This document shows, in pieces, positions 10,558 to 16,633 of a stretch of DNA of 16,633 nt. Source of the stretch: Methanobacterium petrolearium (GTDB taxonomy: Archaea > Methanobacteriota > Methanobacteria > Methanobacteriales > Methanobacteriaceae). The stretch is from positions 1-16,633 of the forward strand of contig NZ_JAGGKL010000019.1 in assembly GCF_017873625.1 (NCBI RefSeq). The letters run 5' to 3'. The position numbers and the translations under genes are program-made. Below the pieces are notes generated by a model. The model was given only the letters and a program-made list of their open reading frames with translations, searched no databases and had not been told where the DNA came from. Each line of letters begins with the position of its first letter. Within the stretch, counting starts at the first letter, position 1.

Positions 10558-11235
10558 TTACAATGTTACAGTGATCTGTTTAGAACTGTAAATCTCATTG
10601 TTATTTTCATCTGATTCGAATATTTCTTTATCAGAGTCTATAATTACTCTTATGTAGTAATTCCCAGGGGTAATGTTGGTGGGTATTGTGAATTTGGGAT
10701 CTGGGTGCATGTTTTCACCACCCCCAAGATTAGTAACCCGTATTTTACCAAGGAAGATACTGTTCTTGGAACTCTTTTCAGGTGTTAACTGGAAGGTGAC
10801 ATTGAAACCACCAGTAGATAAAATTCCATTATTTTTTAAGGTGGTATCGATGGTTACTTCATTACCTCTCACACCACTTGAGGGGACTGTTACATTGGTG
10901 ATGACTAAATCTTTAAACAAACCAGTGCCATTAAAGGCTATTATTAAAAAAACCAGTATAAATGCGATTATCAGAATTAAAGACTGTTTTTTCCAATTAT
11001 CAAGGATACTTCCCGAAGACGATCCAGAAGAAGATTTGGAAGGTTTATCAATTTTATCATATTTTTCGGGTTTTTTGGACTCATCACGCTTTTTATCCGA
11101 TGTTTCATTAGGAAATGTTGGTTGTTTTTCATTTTTTAATTCTAATTCTCCTCCACATGTGCACTGAAAGTCTGAAGGTTCTTCATCTGGTTGTAGTTGA
11201 TATTCTTTCCCACATTCTGAACATTGGACTTTCAT
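10558..11235 (-). CDS. Zinc-ribbon / single-TM / CARDB domain surface protein
   Basis: A 225-residue protein. Residues 1-31 form a small zinc ribbon with four cysteines (CSEC at 5-8 and CTC at 25-27). Residues 40-78 are a Lys/Ser-rich disordered linker. Residues 84-104 are one membrane span (LILIIAFILVFLIIAF). Residues 108-225 are a CARDB domain (cell adhesion related domain in bacteria and archaea): DLVITNVTVPSSGVRGNEV, TLKNNG, NITPGNYYIRV, and FESDENNNE near the end. The topology would place the ribbon in the cytoplasm and the CARDB domain outside. This is a common design in Methanobacteriales; its partner is unknown. ATG 11235 is preceded by GAGGG at 11247-11243 with a 7-base spacer. It converges with the exporter ATPase gene. 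Confidence 0.85.
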   Translation of the reverse strand: MKVQCSECGKEYQLQPDEEPSDFQCTCGGELELKNEKQPTFPNETSDKKRDESKKPEKYDKIDKPSKSSSGSSSGSILDNWKKQSLILIIAFILVFLIIAFNGTGLFKDLVITNVTVPSSGVRGNEVTIDTTLKNNGILSTGGFNVTFQLTPEKSSKNSIFLGKIRVTNLGGGENMHPDPKFTIPTNITPGNYYIRVIIDSDKEIFESDENNNEIYSSKQITVTL

Positions 11236-11287
11236 GATCCATCCCTCAAAATCCTAAAAAGTATGATTTGTTGTTATTTTTTTACTT

Positions 11288-11295
11288 AATATAAA
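11288..11295 (-). promoter_or_regulatory. TATA box for the CARDB protein gene
   Basis: On the minus strand TTTATATT lies about 53-60 bases before the ATG at 11235. A TSS about 25 bases downstream would leave a leader of near 28 bases that contains the GAGGG site. The spacing and sequence fit archaeal promoters well. Confidence 0.45.
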
Positions 11296-11727
11296 TTTTT
11301 TGTCAATTGAATATATTTCCTACTGGAAAAATAACATTCAGAACCATCAAAACTTTAAAATCATCATTAATCCCATTATTAATCAAAATTCCATTTATTG
11401 AGTACAGGTTCAACCATGCTATCATAGGGACATGTTAAAATGAGATCTCTCATGAAAATCACTGGCTAATAACTGATGGATTTCTTTCTTGGTATTCATC
11501 CACTGAAATTTCTACATAACTTATTAAAGTTAGAACAGAATAAACCATTATATCTCTTTGAATGGTTTCAATTAAAATATTAATCAGATAACATCAATTC
11601 ACAGATAAAATCACCAAACAAAGTCACATATAAAATCTTTCATCACCATGCTTTGGTATGTTTGTTCTGTTCATCAAAAAATTATTAAAGAATTCAAAAC
11701 TCAGTTATCCTGCAAAAAGGGATTCAC
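11296..11727. other. Intergenic region between CARDB gene and GT2 gene
   Basis: About 430 bases with no supportable gene. For the plus-strand GT2 gene a TATA-like CATATAAAA sits at 11627-11635, which would give a leader of about 70 bases. The remainder has several short imperfect AT repeats but nothing I can assign. Confidence 0.35.
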
Positions 11728-12609
11728 ATGGATTTATCGATTATTATTGTAAACTACCAGACCTATGATCTTACCAAACAGACCATAGAATCTGTAATAA
11801 ACAAAGAACATCCATTCACCTATGAAATCTACTTGGTTGATGATGCCTCACAGGATGGTAGTCTGGAAAAGTTACAGCAGGATTTTAAAGAAGAAAATGC
11901 AGACGGGTTAATCAAATTCATTGCCAGCCCTGAAAACAAAGGATTTGCTCATGCAAACAATTTAGCCCTTAAACAAACCAAAGCCAGATACGTATTACTT
12001 TTAAACTCAGATACAGTGATCTTTAACGACTGCCTGGCTAAGTGCTTGAAATTCATTGAAGAAGATGAAAGTATCGGTGCATTGGGATGTAAAGTTCTTT
12101 TGGCTGATGGTAACCTGGATAAAGCCTGTAGAAGGAGTTTTCCCACATTCAGTGTTTCTGCATATCGCATGCTGGGCCTGTCACACTTTTTCCCTAAAAG
12201 TAAACGCTTTGGTAAGTACAACCTCACCTACCTTGACAAGAACCAAACTTATGAAGTTGATTGTTTAACTGGTGCATTCATGCTGGTTAGATCTAAAGCC
12301 ATACACTCGGTGGGCCTTCTTGATGAGGAATTTTTCATGTACGGTGAGGATGTTGACTGGTGCTATCGTATAAAGGCTGATGGTTGGAAGATCGTGTATT
12401 ATGCTGGTGCAGAAGTTGTACATTATAAGGGTGGGAGTAAAAAGCGCCCAGAAAAATCGAAACTCACCCATGAATTTTATCGGGCAATGTACCTTTTTTA
12501 CAATAAACATTACAAGGACACCTACCCCTGGATCATAACTGGTATAACCTACAGTGGAATTGGTGTTATGTATGGATTAAAATACCTTAAAAATTTTTTA
12601 GAAAGATAA
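11728..12609 (+). CDS. Family 2 glycosyltransferase (rhamnosyltransferase-like)
   Basis: A 293-residue inverting transferase of the GT-A fold, close to the WbbL-type rhamnosyltransferase branch. Evidence: LSIIIVNYQT at 3-12, the nucleotide-binding VDDASQDGS at 37-45, NKGFAHANN at 70-78, and LLNSDT at 91-96 in the place of the DxD motif. The acceptor and catalytic region reads CLTGAFMLVRSKA at 179-191 and LLDEEFFMYGEDVDWCYR at 197-214, with the ED pair likely supplying the base. The C-terminus is hydrophobic (residues 265-285) and may sit at the membrane face. It would add one sugar to a lipid-linked glycan in the cytoplasm. The exact donor is not readable. The only ribosome binding candidate before ATG 11728 is AAGGG at 11717-11721. 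It stands alone on the plus strand between two minus-strand genes. Confidence 0.88.
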   Translation: MDLSIIIVNYQTYDLTKQTIESVINKEHPFTYEIYLVDDASQDGSLEKLQQDFKEENADGLIKFIASPENKGFAHANNLALKQTKARYVLLLNSDTVIFNDCLAKCLKFIEEDESIGALGCKVLLADGNLDKACRRSFPTFSVSAYRMLGLSHFFPKSKRFGKYNLTYLDKNQTYEVDCLTGAFMLVRSKAIHSVGLLDEEFFMYGEDVDWCYRIKADGWKIVYYAGAEVVHYKGGSKKRPEKSKLTHEFYRAMYLFYNKHYKDTYPWIITGITYSGIGVMYGLKYLKNFLER

Positions 12610-12616
12610 TCGGTTA

Positions 12617-12650
12617 ATTAATTTAATATTCCTTCATTAATTTAATATTC
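12617..12650 (+). repeat. 15-bp direct repeat after the GT2 gene
   Basis: ATTAATTTAATATTC occurs at 12617-12631 and again at 12636-12650, a 19-base period. It lies in the short convergent gap between the GT2 gene and the DUF4012-type gene. It may be simple AT-rich slippage; no function is evident. Confidence 0.5.
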
Positions 12651-12720
12651 TTTATGAACTTAAAATTGCTTTAACTAATTTAAAACATTTTCCTGATAGC
12701 TTAGTTGATGCTAGGATGTT

Positions 12721-13404
12721 CTAAAGCACAACAATTATATTCCCTTTTATGTATTGTGTTATAATTGCGTAAATAAGGGCCGGATACTTAGATTTGTCAT
12801 GTGATCCCTTTAAGATACCATGAAATAGGGAATTAACAGATTTACGGCGAGATATATCCTGGTTATCCATTTCATCACGTATAAGTTCTATGGAATTGCC
12901 GTTTATGTATCCCTGTCCTGTAACGTAAACCGGGCCAACTGCTTGGATAATGGCGTCTACAGCATCAGGATTGATGGTTATCACAAAATTTGTCTTTATT
13001 CCTGTACTATATTCCAGTGCCTCACTTGCCAATTTAGCCCCTGCCTGAGTATCACCCTCCCAAAAACAATCATGCAAATAATAATGACTAGGATCGATTT
13101 TATATTGCATAAGGTGTTCTTGCAGGTCCTGTGGAGGCGTGGCTGTGGGGTGATATATATGTCCAGGGAATATAGGTTCAAAACTGTTTACATGCCAGTT
13201 TTTAATTTTTAAAATAACAATGGCATCAACTCCACCCACACCTGCCTTTGATTCTGATGGATCCACACATAGGATTAATATGTTCATTTCCCCGGTGTTT
13301 GTGTTAACTTCTTTAGCTTGCAGGTGTTCGTAGGTAGTGAAAATAAACCCCGATACCAAGATCAACAGTACTACTATTGTTATGAATGTTTTTTTCTTAA
13401 CCAT
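12721..13404 (-). CDS. DUF4012-type membrane-anchored protein
   Basis: A 227-residue protein with an N-terminal signal anchor (residues 5-25, KTFITIVVLLILVSGFIFTT) and an extracytoplasmic domain. That domain carries NILILCVDPSESKAGVGGVD at 42-61, then VILKIKN, PIFPGHIYHPTATPP, the segment HDCFWEGDTQAGAKLA, and VDAIIQAVGPVYVTGQGYI. This pattern is the DUF4012 family of Methanobacteriales and other microbes, which also resembles LytR-CpsA-Psr proteins that attach glycans to cell walls in bacteria. A role in glycan attachment to the archaeal envelope is inference only. The protein stops right after GNIIVV, whereas I recall relatives continuing some residues further, so the C-terminus may be slightly shortened. 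No clear ribosome binding site precedes ATG 13404. The gene sits inside the glycan cluster on the opposite strand. Confidence 0.75.
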   Translation of the reverse strand: MVKKKTFITIVVLLILVSGFIFTTYEHLQAKEVNTNTGEMNILILCVDPSESKAGVGGVDAIVILKIKNWHVNSFEPIFPGHIYHPTATPPQDLQEHLMQYKIDPSHYYLHDCFWEGDTQAGAKLASEALEYSTGIKTNFVITINPDAVDAIIQAVGPVYVTGQGYINGNSIELIRDEMDNQDISRRKSVNSLFHGILKGSHDKSKYPALIYAIITQYIKGNIIVVL

Positions 13405-13579
13405 CTAAATAAACTCATTCATGTTTTTAATATCAATGATCTTTTACATAAAAGATTCATTGTGGAAACTAGTCTCATATTGTAAGATACTATGGACTAT
13501 ACTATTTAGGCTAGAAATTTCCTGCCAAACGAACCAGGATGAAAATTTTGAATTTAATCCCAATATGTTAACACATAAG

Positions 13580-13588
13580 TTTATATAT
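13580..13588 (+). promoter_or_regulatory. TATA box for the sugar-phosphate transferase gene
   Basis: TTTATATAT closely matches the archaeal TATA consensus. A TSS about 25 bases on, near 13612, would leave a leader of about 140 bases before the preferred TTG at 13753. The intergenic region 13405-13752 holds no real gene; a 66-codon frame at 13421-13621 has no homology signal and spans this element. Confidence 0.45.
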
Positions 13589-13659
13589 TTATTAATGAAA
13601 AACCTATTTTATCGATTATAGAGCATGATTCTTTTAATAGGCAGATTATAGTAAATGAC

Positions 13660-13689
13660 AACTTTAATTAATAAAACTTTAATTAATAA
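13660..13689 (+). repeat. Two tandem copies of a 15-bp element
   Basis: AACTTTAATTAATAA is repeated perfectly head to tail (13660-13674 and 13675-13689). It lies downstream of the presumed TSS in the leader of the sugar-phosphate transferase gene. It could be slippage or a binding site; nothing in the sequence decides. Confidence 0.6.
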
Positions 13690-13752
13690 TAACTAAATCC
13701 AAAATTCCTTAAATTGATTAGAGTTAATAAATACATTATATCGGTGGATCAG

Positions 13753-15159
13753 TTGATTAGAGAGAACCAAAGATTATTCAACCTACTCTTAATTATCATT
13801 GACATATTAATCATCAGTTTCTCCCTGGTTTTAGCATGGTACATCCGGTTTGAAACAGATTTATTAGGTTTCAGCAAGGGAATTTGGGGATTTAACCATT
13901 ACATGATGCCCCTCATTTTCATCATACCCTCATATATTTTTCTTTACTATGCTTTCGGCTTGTACACTCCCCAAAGAACCCAAAAGAACATTTTATCCGA
14001 AGCATTTAGGATCATTAATGCTAATATTATTGGATTGCTTTTTATCACAACCCTGTTATTTGCATTTGAATTAACAGACTATTCAAGATACTTGCTGGCG
14101 ATGTTTGCCCTGTTCAGCACCAGCTTTTCAATACTTGAGAGATTTGGAGTCAGACAATCGTTAAAGTTCATACGCAGCAGAGGACACAACATCAAATATA
14201 TCCTGATTATAGGGGCGGGAGAACTGGGCAGAAAAGTTTCCCACACCATCAGCCAGAACGAATACATGGGATATCGTATTGTTGGATTTTTGGATGATAA
14301 TTTAGAGAAAAACGAGAAAGTTAATGGTTCAGAGGTTATAGGGTCAGTTAAAGACCTGAAGAATGTTATTTCCACTAAATTAATTGACCGGGTGATTATA
14401 ACCGTATCCCCCCGGCATTATGAACTTCTGGAATCAATAGTGGAAACCTGTGAGAAATGTGGAGTGCGGGCAGAGATCGTGCCAGATTATTACAGGTACA
14501 TGCCAGCCACACCACATATTGACGTGATAGAAGGCATTCCCTTCATCCAGATCCGCCAGGTGCCCCTGGATAACCTATTTAACAGATTTATAAAGAGATT
14601 TTTCGACATAATCCTGGTGGTTCCAGCTATCATAATCCTGTCTCCCCTCCTTGTTATAACTGCCATACTGGTAAAGATAACTTCCCCTGGCCCAATAATC
14701 TTCAAACAGGAAAGGTTGGGACTTAACAAGGAAAGCTTTTACATGTACAAATTTCGCAGTATGAAGGTTCATGACACAGAAGGGGAGAAATTTCAGTGGA
14801 CCACGAAAGATGACCATCGTAAAACAAGGTTTGGTTCATTTATCAGAAAAACCAGTATTGATGAGTTGCCACAGTTTTTCAACATATTAAAAGGGGAAAT
14901 GAGTTTAATCGGTCCCAGACCGGAACGTCCTCCTTTAGTAGATAAATTCAGAGAAGAAGTTCCAAAATACATGATCAAACACCATGTTCGTCCAGGAATG
15001 ACGGGTTGGGCCCAGGTGAACGGTTATCGTGGTAACACATCTATTTTCAAAAGGATCGAACATGACATTTACTACGTGGAAAACTGGAGATTGTCCCTGG
15101 ATATTGTAATATTTTTCAGAACTCTATTCAATCTATTCCGGGATAAAAATGCATATTAA
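13753..15159 (+). CDS. Polyprenyl-phosphate sugar-1-phosphate transferase (WcaJ/WbaP-like)
   Basis: An initiating enzyme that moves a sugar-1-phosphate (often glucose or galactose) from a UDP-sugar to a polyprenyl phosphate lipid on the cytoplasmic face. At 468 residues it is full length. Four to five membrane segments come first (about 10-29, 50-70, 89-106, 112-128). A Rossmann-like middle domain has ILIIGAGELGRK at 150-161 and VGFLDDN at 177-183. The C-terminal bacterial sugar transferase domain has KRFFDIILVVPAIIILSPLL at 281-300, GPIIFKQERLG at 313-323, YKFRSM at 332-337, SIDELPQFFNILKGEMSLIG at 368-387, PRPERPP, and VRPGMTGWAQVNGYRG. I prefer TTG 13753: GGTGG lies at 13743-13747 with a 5-base spacer, and relatives commonly begin MIRENQ. 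An in-frame TTG at 13714 would add 13 residues but has no ribosome binding site. Confidence 0.9.
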   Translation: MIRENQRLFNLLLIIIDILIISFSLVLAWYIRFETDLLGFSKGIWGFNHYMMPLIFIIPSYIFLYYAFGLYTPQRTQKNILSEAFRIINANIIGLLFITTLLFAFELTDYSRYLLAMFALFSTSFSILERFGVRQSLKFIRSRGHNIKYILIIGAGELGRKVSHTISQNEYMGYRIVGFLDDNLEKNEKVNGSEVIGSVKDLKNVISTKLIDRVIITVSPRHYELLESIVETCEKCGVRAEIVPDYYRYMPATPHIDVIEGIPFIQIRQVPLDNLFNRFIKRFFDIILVVPAIIILSPLLVITAILVKITSPGPIIFKQERLGLNKESFYMYKFRSMKVHDTEGEKFQWTTKDDHRKTRFGSFIRKTSIDELPQFFNILKGEMSLIGPRPERPPLVDKFREEVPKYMIKHHVRPGMTGWAQVNGYRGNTSIFKRIEHDIYYVENWRLSLDIVIFFRTLFNLFRDKNAY

Positions 15160-15186
15160 CAAACATATTAAAAAATAGGAATTGTT

Positions 15187-16407
15187 TCAGCTCACATTAA
15201 GCTTCACAATTCGTGTTTGATAGGGGTTCTGGTCAGGAAGCTTGTAAAGAAGGAATTCTATGTTCCTTTCCCCGGGTATTCCTGCTGTGAGATCAACTGG
15301 AATTTCCATTTTTTGATTATGTTCAAGGGAAACGTTTTCCTGTTTTAGGATGGAGTTATTTGTTCTCACCACTATGCTGTAGTTAACTGTGGATCCTTCT
15401 TGGTTCACCAAGACCATGGTTAAACTAGTTTGTTCTCCGGAGACAAGGTTGAGAGTATAACCACCAGCATTTGAATCCAGATCTTTGATATAAAAGCTAG
15501 TGGCATTTGTTGCACTGCCATTGGTGTTAAAATCTTCCGAATTTATTAAGGTGTAAGCAGCAGTGCCAATGGTCAGGAGAATACAGATAATAAGGAATAT
15601 ACCCAGCGTTTTATCCAGTTTGGGAACACGGATTCTTCTGTTCACCGGTAATTTTCTCATTTTTAAAACGGTTATGAAACATAACAATAGACTGAAAATA
15701 GCTAAAACAATGAGTATGAGTTCTAAATGAATGCCCCATCGGGTATAATTAAAGATTAAACCAATTATGGAAGTTAAAATCAAACTTGAACCGAAACTCA
15801 GTGCTAAACGTTCAATTAATTCCAGATCGTCATTTTTAGGAAACATCACTGCCAGTAACAAGTACCCTGGTATTAAACATACAAAAAGACTACCTGGAAC
15901 CATCCAGACAGGTGTTTTATTTAAAGGAGGAACTAAAACAGTAATTATCATCAGCAAACTCAGTAGAATGTAAATTATCAGATTTTTATCCCATAACTTA
16001 TGTGATTTTAAAGGAATTAATTCTTCGGCAGATTCTTCTATTTTCGGCCTAAAATGCTTTATCCTCATCATATAAGCCGTAACCGCGACTAATGCAGTAA
16101 TTATCGATATAAACCATGTTAAATCTCTAAAATGCAAGCCCAATGGTGAAATTTTCAGCATCAGACTGATTAAAATAACTAGGAACATACTAAACATTGT
16201 AATTAAAAATGGTTTTCTTAAAAGACCAGTAGAATCTTCTTCAGGATAAATTAAAGACATCAATGAATATCCTGAAAGTACAATTATCAATATGAATAGA
16301 AAAATATCGAGAATGAAGATATTGAATGGTTGGGTTGATGTAAATATTGCAATGATTGATGATAATACAAAAATTAACAATAGATCCTTTGATGATGTTC
16401 CTTTCAT
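15187..16407 (-). CDS. DUF1616 multi-pass membrane protein with C-terminal ectodomain
   Basis: A 406-residue protein. About eight or nine hydrophobic segments fill residues 8-250 and 268-285. The C-terminal 120 residues are polar and extracytoplasmic, with the DUF1616 pattern: FYIKDLDSNAGGYTLNLVSG, then VLVNQEGSTVNYSIVV, GIPGERNIEFLLYK and a final LNVS. The membrane part contains an internal duplication: GYSLMSLIYPEED near 47-58 and GYLLLAVMFPKND near 181-193, each followed by a long hydrophobic pair and then an LGLH or WGIH segment. DUF1616 proteins are frequent near glycosylation and surface-polysaccharide genes in methanogens; biochemical function is not established. ATG 16407 follows a strong GGAGG at 16418-16414 by 6 bases. 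It converges with the sugar-phosphate transferase gene, 27 bases apart. Confidence 0.87.
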   Translation of the reverse strand: MKGTSSKDLLLIFVLSSIIAIFTSTQPFNIFILDIFLFILIIVLSGYSLMSLIYPEEDSTGLLRKPFLITMFSMFLVILISLMLKISPLGLHFRDLTWFISIITALVAVTAYMMRIKHFRPKIEESAEELIPLKSHKLWDKNLIIYILLSLLMIITVLVPPLNKTPVWMVPGSLFVCLIPGYLLLAVMFPKNDDLELIERLALSFGSSLILTSIIGLIFNYTRWGIHLELILIVLAIFSLLLCFITVLKMRKLPVNRRIRVPKLDKTLGIFLIICILLTIGTAAYTLINSEDFNTNGSATNATSFYIKDLDSNAGGYTLNLVSGEQTSLTMVLVNQEGSTVNYSIVVRTNNSILKQENVSLEHNQKMEIPVDLTAGIPGERNIEFLLYKLPDQNPYQTRIVKLNVS

Positions 16408-16481
16408 TATGATCCTCCACTATTCATAGAGTTTGGGGATAATTAAATCTTTTATTTTAGTTTTATAGGTAAGATATTAAT

Positions 16482-16499
16482 AAACGTAATATAACGTTT
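16482..16499. promoter_or_regulatory. Perfect inverted repeat overlapping a TATA-like element upstream of the DUF1616 gene
   Basis: AAACGT, six bases AATATA, then ACGTTT form a perfect palindromic pair. On the minus strand the centre reads TTATATT, a candidate TATA box 80-90 bases before the DUF1616 ATG. A regulator bound here would cover the promoter. The remaining sequence to 16633 shows no gene. Confidence 0.4.
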
Positions 16500-16633
16500 G
16501 TTTCAAACTACATAAAATTTAGTATAAAAAAAGCCTAAAGAGAATTTCGATTATCTGTTAGATCTTTGGATATTTAAATTTTTTATTGGATTGAATTCAT
16601 GGTTTAAACTGTTTAATTTGGCAAATACATATA

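Noticed and set aside
10673..11167. Plus-strand 164-codon frame opposite the CARDB gene
   Set aside because: Antisense to a clear zinc-ribbon/CARDB gene with proper start; no motif in this frame.
13421..13621. Plus-strand 66-codon frame in the gap before the sugar-phosphate transferase
   Set aside because: No ribosome binding site or recognisable motif, and it runs across the best TATA box in the gap.

Overview
The window looks like a chromosomal surface-glycan locus of a methanogenic archaeon, most likely a Methanobacterium-like member of the Methanobacteriales. The pointers are AT-rich DNA, several TTG starts preceded by GGTGA or GAGGT ribosome binding sites, TTTATATA-type TATA boxes, and a family mix typical of that group (CARDB protein with zinc ribbon, DUF4012-type protein, DUF1616 membrane protein, archaeal UDP-glucose dehydrogenase). 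The taxon is inferred from family resemblance, not from a marker gene.

Left part (1-7400) is a very AT-rich, partly decayed accessory block. It opens with the 5' portion of a minus-strand gene built from 14- and 18-residue coiled-coil-like modules; this gene runs off the left edge. On the plus strand follow an intact FkbM/Methyltransf_24-like methyltransferase, a broken second methyltransferase, a small protein with two YYL...NPL.HY..HG modules and a coiled coil, and a 677-residue two-domain glycosyltransferase (GT8-like plus GT7C/GT2-like) that carries a degenerate copy of the same module in its linker. Then comes a multiply frameshifted gene (module, coiled coil, zinc ribbon, methyltransferase) and finally a decayed second copy of the first methyltransferase. 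Long stretches between these contain no gene I can support.

Middle part (7500-10460) is a tight, intact plus-strand operon: UDP-glucose 6-dehydrogenase, an ABC-2 type polysaccharide exporter permease 2 bases later, and its ATPase. It would supply UDP-glucuronate and move a lipid-linked or completed glycan across the membrane.

Right part (10550-16410) alternates strands: a zinc-ribbon/TM/CARDB surface protein (minus), a GT2 rhamnosyltransferase-like enzyme (plus), a DUF4012-type membrane-anchored protein (minus), a polyprenyl-phosphate sugar-1-phosphate transferase that would start glycan synthesis on the lipid carrier (plus), and a DUF1616 membrane protein (minus). Initiation, nucleotide-sugar supply, glycosyl transfer, methylation and export functions are thus all present within 16 kb. 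No tRNA, rRNA, CRISPR array, transposase or integrase was recognised.
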